A DNA stretch of 64,000 bases from Acidisarcina polymorpha (GTDB lineage Bacteria > Acidobacteriota > Terriglobia > Terriglobales > Acidobacteriaceae): the NCBI RefSeq assembly GCF_003330725.1, contig NZ_CP030840.1:1736001-1800000 (forward strand), written 5' to 3'. Under the pieces are notes generated by a model. That model searched no databases. It saw nothing but the letters and a program-made list of their open reading frames with translations, and was not told the DNA's origin. Made by a program: the position numbers and the translations under genes. Of this stretch, positions 8,887 to 18,875 are shown piece after piece. How positions within the stretch are numbered: position 1 is the first letter of the stretch; every line of letters starts with the position of its first letter.

Positions 8887-10992
8887 GTGGCCAAAATGGA
8901 TTCATCATTCGACGCGGGAATCGCTGAAATAGAACCGTCACATTCAGGACTAGCCTCCATTCAAGTCAAGCTGCCCGACGGCAGTGTGCGTGAGTTTCCC
9001 CGCGGCTCAACCGCCTTCGATGTCGCCAACAGCATCTCTCCGCGACTGGCCGCGGCCTCGGTCGTCGCCAAGATCAAGGCGCTCCATCGCGCCGCTAGCA
9101 CGCCCGCTGCTGAGCTGGACAAGGATGTCGAAGAAACGGCAGAAGCCGAAATGTACGTCGACCACGATACTGCCGTGGAGCGGCTGGTCGATCTGCATGC
9201 GCCACTCGAAGAAGACGTGGAGTTGCAGCTGCTGCGCGAAAACGACGCAGAGTCGCTCAAAGTGGTCAGGCATTCAGCCGCCCACGTGATGGCCACCGCG
9301 GTGCTCGAACTCTTTCCCGAAACCAAACTGGGCCACGGCCCGGCGACCGATGCGGGGTTCTTCTACGACTTTTACCGGCCCACCCCGTTCACGCCCGATG
9401 ACCTCAAAGCCATCGAAGCGAAGATGGCCGAGGTTGTCGCCCGCGACCAACGCTTTCTGCACGAATTCGAAGATCGCGAAGAGGCGGTGTCAAAGTTCCG
9501 CGATACCGGCGACTTCATGAAGCTGCACTTCGTCGAGCGCTTCACCAAGCCCGGCGAGATGGTTTCGCTCTACCGCAATGGCCACTTCACCGACTTCTGC
9601 CGCGGGCCGCATGTGCCCACCACCGGCCGCGTCAAAGCATTCAAAGTCCTCAGCCTCGCGGGCGCTTACTGGCTGGGCGATGAGAAGAATCCGCAGCTGC
9701 AACGCATCTATGGCACCGCCTTCTTCTCGCAAAAAGAAATGGACGCCCACTTCGCCCGCCTCGAAGAGATGGCCAAGCGCGACCATCGCCTGCTGGGTAA
9801 GCAGCTCGACCTGTTCTCGATTCAGGAGGTCGCGGGCGCCGGCCTGATCTTCTGGCATCCCAAGGGCGCGATCATTCGCAAGACCATGGAAGACTGGATG
9901 CGCGAAGAATGCCTCCGCCGCGGTTATTCCATGGTCTACACGCCGCATGTGATGCGCCGCGAGCTATGGAGGATCAGCGGCCATGAGGGCCATTACGCGC
10001 AGAACATGTATACGCCGATGGAGCTCGACGACGCCGAATACCGGCTCAAGCCGATGAACTGCCCGGGCCACATCCTGATCTACAAGAACTCGCCGAAGAG
10101 CTACCGCGACCTGCCCGTCCGCTACGCCGAGCTTGGCAACGTCTACCGCTACGAGCGCTCCGGCACCATGCACGGACTCTTGCGCGTGCGCGGCTTTACC
10201 CAGGACGATGCCCACATCTTCTGTACCCCGGAGCAAGTTGAAGACGAGATGGCCGGCTGCGTCGAGTTTGCCGAGGTGGTGCTGAAAACATTCGGCTTTC
10301 AAGAGTTCAAGGTCGAGCTCTCCACCTGGGACCCCAAAGACAGCAAGAGCTATGACGGCACCGCCGAGCAGTGGCAAATGGCCACACTTGCCATTGAGAG
10401 CGTGCTGCAGCGCAAGCAGATTCCGTACAAGACCTTCCTTGGCGAAGGCGCTTTCTACGGCCCGAAGATCGACATCAAGCTAGTCGACGTTTTAGGCAGA
10501 CTTTGGCAGCTTTCAACGGTGCAGTTCGACTTCAACCTGCCCGCCCGCTTCGATCTGGAGTATGTAGGAGAGGACGGCGAACGCCATCAGCCCGTCATGG
10601 TCCACCGCGCGCTCTTCGGCTCGGTTGAAAGATTTTTCGGCGTCCTCATCGAACACTACGCCGGGGCCTTCCCGCTATGGCTCGCGCCGGTGCAGATCGG
10701 CTTAGTGCCCATCAGCGAACGCCACCGCGAATACGCGGAAAAGATACAGCAGCAGTTACAGAAGCATGGCTTCCGCGTCGAACTCGATGGCCGCAACGAA
10801 AAAATGAACGCCAAGATCCGCGACTTTACCTTGCAGAAGGTGCCATACGTCCTCGTCATGGGAGACAAAGAAGCGGAGTCAAATGCAGTCAGCGTGCGCG
10901 CCCGAGGCAAAGGCGACCAGGGTTCGGTGGGCTTTGAAGAATTCTTGACCCGGATTCAAGGATTGCTCGAGAGCAGGTCTATGGAGTTGTGA
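8887..10992 (+). CDS. thrS: Threonine--tRNA ligase
   Basis: Charges tRNA-Thr. The 701-aa protein has the full bacterial layout: TGS domain (about 23-85, VKLPDGSVREFPRGSTAFDV), editing domain with HSAAH and CRGPH, class II catalytic core with motif 2 around YRYERSGTMHGLLRVRG and motif 3 around HRALFGSVERFFGVLIEH, the zinc ligand in MNCPGH, and the C-terminal anticodon-binding domain. Start is GTG at 8887, with TAAGG 9 nt upstream; ATG at 8896 is the alternative. The usual downstream infC-rpmI-rplT genes are not here. I see no T-box in the 259-nt upstream gap. Confidence 0.97.
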   Translation: MAKMDSSFDAGIAEIEPSHSGLASIQVKLPDGSVREFPRGSTAFDVANSISPRLAAASVVAKIKALHRAASTPAAELDKDVEETAEAEMYVDHDTAVERLVDLHAPLEEDVELQLLRENDAESLKVVRHSAAHVMATAVLELFPETKLGHGPATDAGFFYDFYRPTPFTPDDLKAIEAKMAEVVARDQRFLHEFEDREEAVSKFRDTGDFMKLHFVERFTKPGEMVSLYRNGHFTDFCRGPHVPTTGRVKAFKVLSLAGAYWLGDEKNPQLQRIYGTAFFSQKEMDAHFARLEEMAKRDHRLLGKQLDLFSIQEVAGAGLIFWHPKGAIIRKTMEDWMREECLRRGYSMVYTPHVMRRELWRISGHEGHYAQNMYTPMELDDAEYRLKPMNCPGHILIYKNSPKSYRDLPVRYAELGNVYRYERSGTMHGLLRVRGFTQDDAHIFCTPEQVEDEMAGCVEFAEVVLKTFGFQEFKVELSTWDPKDSKSYDGTAEQWQMATLAIESVLQRKQIPYKTFLGEGAFYGPKIDIKLVDVLGRLWQLSTVQFDFNLPARFDLEYVGEDGERHQPVMVHRALFGSVERFFGVLIEHYAGAFPLWLAPVQIGLVPISERHREYAEKIQQQLQKHGFRVELDGRNEKMNAKIRDFTLQKVPYVLVMGDKEAESNAVSVRARGKGDQGSVGFEEFLTRIQGLLESRSMEL

Positions 10993-11038
10993 TTGGATAT
11001 GAGTACTGGCCGGTTTGAATGAACAGGGCCATCGTTTG

Positions 11039-11068
11039 ATTCTGTTCCTGGTTAATTCTGTTCCTGGT
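11039..11068 (+). repeat. Short tandem direct repeat downstream of thrS
   Basis: The 14-mer ATTCTGTTCCTGGT occurs at 11039-11052 and 11055-11068 (period 16). It sits in the 232-nt gap between thrS and the TPR gene, which otherwise shows nothing recognisable apart from the RBS of the next gene. Confidence 0.7.
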
Positions 11069-11224
11069 CAGGAATGGCTCATGTCAGTCCAAACCAGTCC
11101 GCTGCACGGAGCCTAATCCGGTTTCGGCTCGCTGGTAGTCATGCTGAACAGTGATGAAGAGTCCGAGCAGTGGACTAGTCCCCCTATCCATCGGCTACAA
11201 AGGATTGGAGCTAGGAGAAGCTGA

Positions 11225-12760
11225 ATGTTCCGGCCTCTGTTTACTCGACTCACTTTCGGGTTTTTCGCAATCCTCATTGTGACTCGACCCGTGCTGGCTT
11301 TGGATTCGCTCGGCAACGTTCACTTTCCTACATCGTGTAAGCCGGGTACTCAAAAGACCTTCGATTCGGGCGTGGCGTTGCTGTACTCCTTCGAGTTTAG
11401 AGAAGCCGAAGCCGCTTTCCACCGCGTTGAAAAGGAAGACGCGAAATGCGTCATCGCCGGGTGGGGCGTGGCGCTCTCCACTACCGAACGGGCGGGAGCG
11501 AATGCTCCGCCAAAAGATCTGGCCAAAGGATGGGCGGAGCTCCAGCCTTGGCTCGCTGTGAGAGCGGGCACAGAACGAGAACAAATGTATGTTGACGCCG
11601 TTCGGGTGATGTATGAAGGTTACGCAGATGTCCCGGGTTCAAAGCGTTGGGAAGACTACCTCTCGCGGATGGATAAACTCCGGCAAAAATACCCCGACGA
11701 CATCAATGCAAGCCTCTTCTACGGATTGGGATTGACCTGGACAGCCGGACCGGGACGGAAGGGTTTGGAGCAGCGGAAACAGGCTCTAGCGATCTTCCTG
11801 CCGATTTTCGAGAAATACCCAAATAATCCAGGAGCTGCGCACTACATCATTCACGCCGCCGATACTGCAGAGCTCGCGCCGGTAGCGCTCCCCGCAGCCA
11901 GGAAGTACGCAGCGATCGCGCCAGATTCTCCTCACGCGCTGCATATGCCTTCGCATATCTTCAATCGGCTTGGCTTGTGGCAAGCCTCGATCCAGACGAA
12001 CGAGGCTTCGGCTCGGGTCGCGGCGGAGTGGATGCAAGCCGGTCGAGCAGGTAGCTTCGACGAGTTTCATGCTCTCAACAACATCGAGTATGCCTGGCTG
12101 CAGCTCGGAGACGACCAGAAGGCCAAAGCGGTTGTCGACCAGATCACCGCTTTAGCTCAGAAAGGGAATGACCCCTGGCTTCCGGTCGACGCGAGAATCT
12201 ACTACGACCTGGAGACGCACAACTGGCAGGACACCATCCGGATTGAACCTCCTTCGACGTCCTCCTTCGAGGAAAACTTCGATGCTTACTGGATCGAGAC
12301 CATAGGCGCGGCGCGTTCCGGCGATCCGAAAAGCGCTAGAGCCGCCTTAGCCAAATATCGAGATTCAGAGACAGCCTGGAACAAGAGCCACGGCCGGGGT
12401 GACATTTTGAGTGTTGGTCTCGCCGAAGCTGAGGCATGGACTCTCTTTTCAGAAGGAAAGCAGGAGGAAGCCGTCGAGAAATTAAGGAACATGGCTGAGT
12501 TCGAACGAGACCATCCGATGTACTATGCAGACATTCTGCCTCGCCCAACAGGAGAGATGTTGGGCGATATGCTCTTGCAGATGAACAAGCCAGCGGATGC
12601 CTTGCTGGCCTACAAAGCCGGATTACAACTCGCTCCAAACCGTCTCGACTCGCTGGTTGGCGCAAGCAAGGCCGCCGAGCTTGCAGGGTTCCCTTCGGAG
12701 TCGAAGGAATATGCCCTGACAATCAAGAACGAAGGCGGATTGCTGGCGCCTAGGCCTTGA
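11225..12760 (+). CDS. Secreted TPR-repeat protein
   Basis: 511-aa exported protein of unknown role. A signal peptide is visible at residues 1-25 (LTFGFFAILIVTRPVLA). The rest is helical TPR-like repeats, including the segments GAAHYIIHAADTAELAP and PDSPHALHMPSHIFNRLGLW, which recur in a family of exported bacterial TPR proteins that I cannot assign a function. RBS AGGAGAAG is 4 nt upstream of the ATG. It stands alone and converges with the DUF2252 gene. Confidence 0.75.
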   Translation: MFRPLFTRLTFGFFAILIVTRPVLALDSLGNVHFPTSCKPGTQKTFDSGVALLYSFEFREAEAAFHRVEKEDAKCVIAGWGVALSTTERAGANAPPKDLAKGWAELQPWLAVRAGTEREQMYVDAVRVMYEGYADVPGSKRWEDYLSRMDKLRQKYPDDINASLFYGLGLTWTAGPGRKGLEQRKQALAIFLPIFEKYPNNPGAAHYIIHAADTAELAPVALPAARKYAAIAPDSPHALHMPSHIFNRLGLWQASIQTNEASARVAAEWMQAGRAGSFDEFHALNNIEYAWLQLGDDQKAKAVVDQITALAQKGNDPWLPVDARIYYDLETHNWQDTIRIEPPSTSSFEENFDAYWIETIGAARSGDPKSARAALAKYRDSETAWNKSHGRGDILSVGLAEAEAWTLFSEGKQEEAVEKLRNMAEFERDHPMYYADILPRPTGEMLGDMLLQMNKPADALLAYKAGLQLAPNRLDSLVGASKAAELAGFPSESKEYALTIKNEGGLLAPRP

Positions 12761-12782
12761 CCCTAGCCGAGTATAAGCCCGC

Positions 12783-14141
12783 CTACTTGTTCTTTGCCTC
12801 TTTGCCGTCCTCAGCTTTGTTCGCCTTCACCCCGTGCTTCGACTTCAACAGCAGTTCCCAGTCCTTCTGGGTTTGTTCGGCATACCCTTCAGCGAATTCG
12901 AGGATCGCCTCGTCGAATTTGTTGCCATTGCCGATATAGCCGGCTATCACGCAGGCGTCTCCGGAACGCGAGTGGCCGCGGGCGAGCAACTCTCCGCAGA
13001 CAATCGCATAGTCGATCAGGCCCTGTCCTTTGAGCTCGTTTAGATTGAGCGATCCCTTGTAGTCGCTCAGCTGGCGGACCAGATAATCGCGGTTGGCGAT
13101 CGTCGTCCAGCCGAGAAATGGGTCCGACTGGAGCTGCATGGCGCGCTGGCCTTCGACCACGCGGCGGCCTTGATGCTTGGCTCCGATGGCACCGAGATAT
13201 GGTTCGTAGGCGGACCGGGCCTCTTCCTTGATCTGCAGGAAGAGCGGGTCACCGGGTCCGTTTCCTTCGCAGTAGACCACGTAATCGCGCAGCCCAACGC
13301 TGCCCGTGCCGACCACTTTGAAGGCCACATCGATGGGTTGGTATTGCGCCAGGAAATGCCGGCGCTCCGGCTGCAGCGATTCGCTGTATTCCTTGAGCGA
13401 GCCGAGCACTTCGCGGGCCTTGACTCCGGTAACCCGGGTGAGCATGGGCCTGTTTTCTTTGAAGACACGCGCGCCCGACGCCGCTTTCGCGTCCGGAGAG
13501 TCGCCGGCCGGAACGGTAAGGCTTTCCAACGTGTGCAGCGGAGTGGCGCGCTCGGCCTTGAGCAGCACCTTCGAAATCGGCTCAATGCGCTGCAGCCGAT
13601 GGACCTGATAGCGGGCCATTTCAATGACCGGCATCTTAGAAAACATGACGATCATGCGGCGATATTGTTCGACAAAGGCGAGCACCGCCGGTTCCCGCTT
13701 GGAGGCTTTACTACCGACCGCGAGGCCCGCCAGCACCAGACTCGTTGCTAGCCGCTTCAAGTCCCACTCGAACGGCCCTTGGGTGGTCTCGTCGAAGTCG
13801 TTGATGTCGAAAACAAGTCGTCCATCAACCCCGGCAAACGCGCCGAGATTGCGCACATGCGCATCCCCGCAAAGCTGGCAGATGATGCCGGTGTGTGGAT
13901 GAGCGGCGAGATCATAAGCCATAATCGGCACCGCTCCGCGAAAAAATGCAAATGGCGAGGCTGACATCAACTGATACTTCAGTGCAACTAAGGAAGGAAC
14001 GCGGCCCCGGACCGAAGCCTCCAATAAAGCGATCGGACTCCGCCTCCGGACGCCGGCTTCGGCATGGGACTGGCGCGACACCTGTTTCCGGCGTAGTTCG
14101 CCTTCTTCAAGGCGCTCCTGAGGAGTTGGATATTTTGGCAT
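12783..14141 (-). CDS. DUF2252 domain-containing protein
   Basis: 452-aa soluble protein of the DUF2252 family, whose fold resembles protein and aminoglycoside kinases but whose function is undefined. Family segments seen are FFRGAVPIMAYDLA, CGDAHVRNLGAF, FDINDFDETTQGPFEWDLKR and a C-terminal CGELLARGHSRSGD. The GDAHxxN and DxNDFD motifs match catalytic-loop and metal-binding positions of kinase-like folds, so ATP-dependent phosphotransfer is a reasonable inference. The start at 14141 (MPKYPTPQERLEEG) was preferred; the frame is open up to 14294 but that part runs into the sugar kinase gene. The C-terminus is Lys-rich. Confidence 0.82.
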   Translation of the reverse strand: MPKYPTPQERLEEGELRRKQVSRQSHAEAGVRRRSPIALLEASVRGRVPSLVALKYQLMSASPFAFFRGAVPIMAYDLAAHPHTGIICQLCGDAHVRNLGAFAGVDGRLVFDINDFDETTQGPFEWDLKRLATSLVLAGLAVGSKASKREPAVLAFVEQYRRMIVMFSKMPVIEMARYQVHRLQRIEPISKVLLKAERATPLHTLESLTVPAGDSPDAKAASGARVFKENRPMLTRVTGVKAREVLGSLKEYSESLQPERRHFLAQYQPIDVAFKVVGTGSVGLRDYVVYCEGNGPGDPLFLQIKEEARSAYEPYLGAIGAKHQGRRVVEGQRAMQLQSDPFLGWTTIANRDYLVRQLSDYKGSLNLNELKGQGLIDYAIVCGELLARGHSRSGDACVIAGYIGNGNKFDEAILEFAEGYAEQTQKDWELLLKSKHGVKANKAEDGKEAKNK

Positions 14142-14214
14142 CTTGCTCACCGGGCGGGAAGTCTCTGCAGACAATACATCAGTCGGAAAGCCATCGCAAA
14201 CTCGATTTCGTTGT

Positions 14215-15150
14215 TCATACCGACGAGATAGCGCGTTGTATCTCCGTGAGCTTCGCCTCCGAAAGCGCCGGCATCGCCCCAGCCTGTGAAGCAATCCAGG
14301 ATCCCCAGCGATTCCCTGCCTCGTTGAGCACCGGCAGCGAAGCTCCTTGGAGGTAGTAGCTGGTCAGCGCGGCCGTAAACGCGTCACCCGCTCCGATGGT
14401 GTCGGCCATCGGGGTGGGAATGCCCGGGTGCTGATCGAAGCTCTCGCGGGTGACGAGCAGGCTCCCCTTGTTCCCCATGGTGATGCATACGAGTTCGATC
14501 GGAAACTCACCGAGAAGCGCTCGTGCTCCCTTGCGGAGGGCGGCAGGATCGAGAGTGACGCCGTCTCCTCCTTCGAGGCGTAAGAGCTTCAGCACTTCGG
14601 GCATCTCGGCGTCATTCAGCTTGAGAATCGTGGCCCGGCTCAATGAATCCTCGAGCACCCCGCGAGTGTAGAAAGGTTTGCGGAGATTCACGTCGAAAAC
14701 CCGTACGCAGTCACGCCGGGTAGCCGCCAAAAAGCCATGAATGGTCCTGCGCGAGACCGGTTCCCGCTGCGCTAAGCTGCCGAAGCAGACTGCGTCGGCC
14801 GATGCCGCCAGTTCCTTCCATGGCGGGGTGAGCTCCAGAAAATCCCAGGCCACGGGCTCATGAATGACATACTCCGCTTGCCCTTCTTTGAGTGTCACGG
14901 AAACGGAGCCGGTTGGGTGCTTTGCGTCTTCCTGGATTAGTTCCAAATCCGCTGGCAGCGCAGCTAGATATTTCTTTGCCTCGCGGCCCAGCGGATCCTC
15001 ACCAAGACGACTGGCAATGACCGCGCGGTTTCCGAGCCGGGCCGCCATGACAGAGAAATTGGCCGGCGCCCCTCCCAGCTGTTTGCCTTCCGGCAAGAGG
15101 TCCCAGAGTAATTCGCCCAGACCAACCACGATCTTCGGCTGATCCGTCAT
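14215..15150 (-). CDS. PfkB-family carbohydrate kinase (fructokinase-like)
   Basis: Cytoplasmic ATP-dependent sugar kinase of 311 aa. The N-terminal GGAPANFSVMAARLG segment and the C-terminal DTIGAGDAFTAAL motif, with its catalytic Asp, are intact. Its ATG overlaps the stop of the trehalase gene as ATGA, so the two are co-translated. Trehalase makes glucose in the periplasm, which suggests a hexose substrate (glucose or fructose), but the sequence alone does not fix the sugar. Confidence 0.87.
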   Translation of the reverse strand: MTDQPKIVVGLGELLWDLLPEGKQLGGAPANFSVMAARLGNRAVIASRLGEDPLGREAKKYLAALPADLELIQEDAKHPTGSVSVTLKEGQAEYVIHEPVAWDFLELTPPWKELAASADAVCFGSLAQREPVSRRTIHGFLAATRRDCVRVFDVNLRKPFYTRGVLEDSLSRATILKLNDAEMPEVLKLLRLEGGDGVTLDPAALRKGARALLGEFPIELVCITMGNKGSLLVTRESFDQHPGIPTPMADTIGAGDAFTAALTSYYLQGASLPVLNEAGNRWGSWIASQAGAMPALSEAKLTEIQRAISSV

Positions 15151-16880
15151 TTAACCTCGACCTTCCCGTCACTGGCGATCACTCGCTGCATCTCGAGATA
15201 CACCGCATTGGTCCAGCCAAAGCCGACGACGTTCATCTTGTAGCCAGTCGCGACTTCAACATTTGCGTTGCCGTTCACCACGTTATATTTCTCGCGAATC
15301 GTCGCATCATGAGCGAAGCCATCTTCGATCGTCTTGCTGAATTCTTTCGACGTCCGGACTGCATCGGCGCCGTCGCCCACCTTCACCATTCCTTCGATGG
15401 CGATCCAAGTCGGGGGCGCCCACCCGAAGGGGAGGTCCCACTGGGTCCCCGAATTGGTGTCGCTCATCGCGATCCCTCCCGGCTGCTCCAGAAGTTTCAG
15501 GTTCTTCTTGACGCCCGCTATCTGAGTTGAGTCAGCGACTCCGGCCCACAGCGGATAGAGAGTCGTGATGTAGTTGTAGCTGGCCTGTTCTCCCTTTTCG
15601 TAGTCCCAGTCGAAATACATCCCCTTGCCGGGGTTCCACAGATATTTGTTGATCGCAGTTTTGCGCGCTTCGGCAGCCGCCGTCCACTTCGCGGCTTCGG
15701 CCGGTTTATGCAGCTGATTCGCCATCCACGCGAGGTCCTGTTCGTATTTGTATAGCAGGCTGTTGAGACAGATGGGAGCATAGTGATGGGTTGAGCCGTC
15801 GAAAGGTCCAAAACGGAATGAAGGATCAAATCCGGATTCGCGCATGGCGCGATCACCCTTGTAGTAGTCCGCAGTCAACCAATGGCCGTCCACGTGAGCG
15901 CGAGCACATACGTGAGAGGTGCGGGGATCACAGCTGATCTTGGCAAGGATTGCCTGCTGTCCGGGATTTGGATCCTCCGGACCATCGACCAGATAATCGG
16001 TCTTGACCTCGGGATGAGCAAGCAGCCAGCGAATCACGTCAGGATAGTAAGAGCTATCGTCTTCCTGCTCAGGGACAGGCCCCTTCCCGATGTCATAGTA
16101 ACGCGCCAGGCCAGTGTCGCCGGCCCGATGGAAATCGCTCGTCCATAGAGCATGATCGCGCTGAGCATAGTCATAGGCGCGCACGAGCCATATCTTGGCC
16201 TTCTGCCTTTGCGCCGGATCCGCCGCCATCGCCTCATACACGTCCCGGATCATCGAGCTTAAGAACGGCGGCTGCGACCGGGTGAAATAATAAGTCCGAT
16301 TAGCATTCAAAATGCCCCCGTAATGCTCGATTTCATAGAAGAAGTTCTCCACCATGCCATGCGCAAGATCTACTTTGCCTTCGCGGAGCAAGCCGAGAAT
16401 GATGAAGTAACTGTCCCAGCCATACATCTCATTAAAACGACCGCCGGGAACGACATACTTCTTCGGCAGATAGAGCAATCCCGGCTTGGGAATGTCGGTC
16501 AGCTTGAGCTCGCCAAAACTGGTCACCACCTTGGGCAAGTGCTCGACGTCCACATTGCATTGTGTCTTCAACGCCGCCACTTCGGCGGGAGTGGGCACGT
16601 CCGCAGGCAAGTAAAGGATCGATGGCGCCCCGTTCAGCTTGGGATCGACCAGCGAGTGGCAATCGCTCATCGAGCGCGACAAGGTATCCCAGCTTTTGTG
16701 AATGTACTCGGTGATCGAGCTTGCCTCGGGTTTCGAAGGAGGTGTCTCCTGGGCGAAAGTGGGGCACGATCCGATGCCAGTCAAGAGCGCTGCCGGGAGC
16801 AGAAGCAAGCCGACGCAGATCCTCAGACGACGCAGGAATTGAAGCCGAATTGGACGAACCGGGATGGATATCAAATTCAT
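15147..16880 (-). CDS. treA: Periplasmic alpha,alpha-trehalase (GH37)
   Basis: Hydrolyses trehalose to two glucose molecules outside the inner membrane. Both GH37 signatures are present: PGGRFNEMYGWDSYF and QWDLPFGWAPP. A signal peptide lies at residues 1-44 from the chosen start (MNLISIPVRPIRLQF, then a Leu-rich core and a TFAQE cleavage site). The ATG at 16880 was preferred over the 30-codon longer reading from 16970. About 577 aa, normal for the family. It forms a two-gene operon with the PfkB kinase and is divergent from the AsmA-like gene, with about 155 nt of shared promoter region. Confidence 0.93.
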   Translation of the reverse strand: MNLISIPVRPIRLQFLRRLRICVGLLLLPAALLTGIGSCPTFAQETPPSKPEASSITEYIHKSWDTLSRSMSDCHSLVDPKLNGAPSILYLPADVPTPAEVAALKTQCNVDVEHLPKVVTSFGELKLTDIPKPGLLYLPKKYVVPGGRFNEMYGWDSYFIILGLLREGKVDLAHGMVENFFYEIEHYGGILNANRTYYFTRSQPPFLSSMIRDVYEAMAADPAQRQKAKIWLVRAYDYAQRDHALWTSDFHRAGDTGLARYYDIGKGPVPEQEDDSSYYPDVIRWLLAHPEVKTDYLVDGPEDPNPGQQAILAKISCDPRTSHVCARAHVDGHWLTADYYKGDRAMRESGFDPSFRFGPFDGSTHHYAPICLNSLLYKYEQDLAWMANQLHKPAEAAKWTAAAEARKTAINKYLWNPGKGMYFDWDYEKGEQASYNYITTLYPLWAGVADSTQIAGVKKNLKLLEQPGGIAMSDTNSGTQWDLPFGWAPPTWIAIEGMVKVGDGADAVRTSKEFSKTIEDGFAHDATIREKYNVVNGNANVEVATGYKMNVVGFGWTNAVYLEMQRVIASDGKVEVK

Positions 16881-17035
16881 AGCAAGCACGCGTATCCTAA
16901 CTAGAATGCAGGAGTCTGGTCCCAGGGATCTGAGGCGACGGCGGTACCTTGCAGACGCATGGAGCGGCATGTCTCAGCTTACCCCCGCCTCACGCCTGAA
17001 TGAGCAGTATTGCCGCTGAAAGAAGGTTTGTCTAC

Positions 17036-18799
17036 GTGGCAGAGCAATTAGGGCCAACCGGGATCCGCGAAGTCACCCAGCTTCCCGGAATCGCGGTGCA
17101 GGCCGGCAAGCAGAGGAAGAGGCGGGGTCGCCTTCTGCTCTGGATAGCTGCATTTTTCGTTCTCCTGATCCTAGGGCTCGGCATCGCTGCGCAAATCGCC
17201 TTGAATCGAGCCGAACCAATCCTCCGAGCGCGGGTCATCGATACGCTATCGACCCGCTTCGATAGCCGGGTGGAACTGGACCACTTTGAGGTCATCGTTT
17301 TTCGCGGCTTCGAGGTGGAAGGCGGGGGATTGCGTCTCTATCCGCGAAGATTCCTGACCGATCAACCGCTCATCGCCATCACGAAATTTCGCTTCCGGAC
17401 CTCATGGCTGAGCCTTCTGCGAACCCCGATGCACGTGGGTCAGGTTTCCGTCGATGGAATGGCGATCAATATGCCGCCCAAGGAGCTTCGTCCGGCTAAC
17501 TCAACCGTCAACCCGGCTGCTTCTCCAAAGCTCGCTCCGCAGCAGGCCAAACAAACTGCCTCACCTTCCTCCCATGCCGGTCTCAAGATCATTGTCGACG
17601 AGGTGCTGATTCAGGATGTGCGGCTGCTGATCGGCACCAGCAAACCGGGCAAACTGCCGCTCGACTTTGAGATCAGCCAAGTTGTGCTGCATAAGGTGGG
17701 AGACGGCAAGCCAATGCAATTCTCGGCCACCCTGGTCAACCCTAAGCCCATCGGCAATATTCAGTCTTCCGGCTACTTCGGTCCCTTTCAGCAGGAGAAC
17801 CCGGGAATGACTCCAGTGTGGGGTTCGTACTTTTTCAGTCGTGCCGACCTGGCGACTTTCAAGGGAATCGGTGGGATCCTTTCCTCAACCGGCAAGTACC
17901 AGGGACCGCTGAATCATCTTACCGTCGACGGCCAGGCGACTGTGCCCGATTTCCGGCTCAGCAGCGGCAACCATCCGATGCCTCTGCACACGGTATTCCA
18001 CGCCATCGTCGATGGCACCAGCGGCGATACCTATCTGCAGCCGGTTGATGCGCAACTGGCACATTCTCGCTTTATAGTGACCGGCTCAGTAGTGCGCGTG
18101 CCGACCGCGCCGACCCTCGTAACTCCGGTCCGCCAGGACCCGATGGAGGCCGCGAAAGGCCGTCCTCACGGTCATGTCATCACCCTCGATGTAACTATGA
18201 CAAGCGCCCGGATCGAAGACTTTCTCCGGCTTGCGGTTCGCACCGATCCTCCGGTAATGGATGGCAATCTGCGCATGAAAGCGCGCATCTTCCTGCCGCC
18301 CGGCGATGTCCCGGTCACCGATAAGCTGCACCTGAACGGGGATTTTGACGTCAGCGGCGCTTATTTCAGCAGCGACAAGATTCAGCAGAAGATCAACCTG
18401 CTGAGCCGGATGGGGCAGGGTCATCCGAAGGATCCGGATCTCCACCAGAGCCCCCCGCAGCCGGAGCCAAAGACCGCCGCTGAAGTCAAGGGCGATTTCA
18501 CCCTGGCCAATAGCCGCATGGATTTTCCGGATTTGAGCTTCGGGGTTCCCGGAGCGGAGATCCAAATGGCCGGCATCTACACCCTCGACGGCAGCAAATT
18601 CGATTTTCATGGCCACGCGAAGCTGCACGCCCACCCCTCCCAGATGACTACCGGATGGAAGTCACTCCTGCTCAAACTAGCGGATCCTCTATTTGCCAAG
18701 CAGGGTTATGGGACAGTGGTTCCGATCCAGGTGAGCGGTACCAAGTCGGAGCCCCATTTTGGTCTAGATTTCGGGTATAAGCCGCCTAAACTTCCATAG
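17036..18799 (+). CDS. AsmA-like inner-membrane-anchored protein
   Basis: Large envelope protein, about 587 aa. One transmembrane helix near the N-terminus (about residues 32-56, LLLWIAAFFVLLILGLGIAAQ) is followed by a beta-rich periplasmic part of AsmA type with the usual opening DSRVELDHFEV and a C-terminal segment rich in short beta strands. AsmA-like proteins are linked to phospholipid transport to the outer membrane. GTG at 17036 has GAAAGAAGG 8-9 nt upstream; the ATG at 17000 in the same frame has no visible RBS and would add 12 residues. Confidence 0.78.
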   Translation: MAEQLGPTGIREVTQLPGIAVQAGKQRKRRGRLLLWIAAFFVLLILGLGIAAQIALNRAEPILRARVIDTLSTRFDSRVELDHFEVIVFRGFEVEGGGLRLYPRRFLTDQPLIAITKFRFRTSWLSLLRTPMHVGQVSVDGMAINMPPKELRPANSTVNPAASPKLAPQQAKQTASPSSHAGLKIIVDEVLIQDVRLLIGTSKPGKLPLDFEISQVVLHKVGDGKPMQFSATLVNPKPIGNIQSSGYFGPFQQENPGMTPVWGSYFFSRADLATFKGIGGILSSTGKYQGPLNHLTVDGQATVPDFRLSSGNHPMPLHTVFHAIVDGTSGDTYLQPVDAQLAHSRFIVTGSVVRVPTAPTLVTPVRQDPMEAAKGRPHGHVITLDVTMTSARIEDFLRLAVRTDPPVMDGNLRMKARIFLPPGDVPVTDKLHLNGDFDVSGAYFSSDKIQQKINLLSRMGQGHPKDPDLHQSPPQPEPKTAAEVKGDFTLANSRMDFPDLSFGVPGAEIQMAGIYTLDGSKFDFHGHAKLHAHPSQMTTGWKSLLLKLADPLFAKQGYGTVVPIQVSGTKSEPHFGLDFGYKPPKLP

Positions 18800-18875
18800 T
18801 TCAACGTTCTCCCCAGCGAAGGTAGTGAACCGGCCCGATTTGCCGATGATCCTTCTTGAGCGGAGATCGATCGCC

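Noticed and set aside
8628-8960. N-terminal extension of the M23 peptidase to 8960
   Set aside because: It overlaps the beginning of thrS on the other strand, has a poor protein composition and would bury the signal peptide 110 residues inside.
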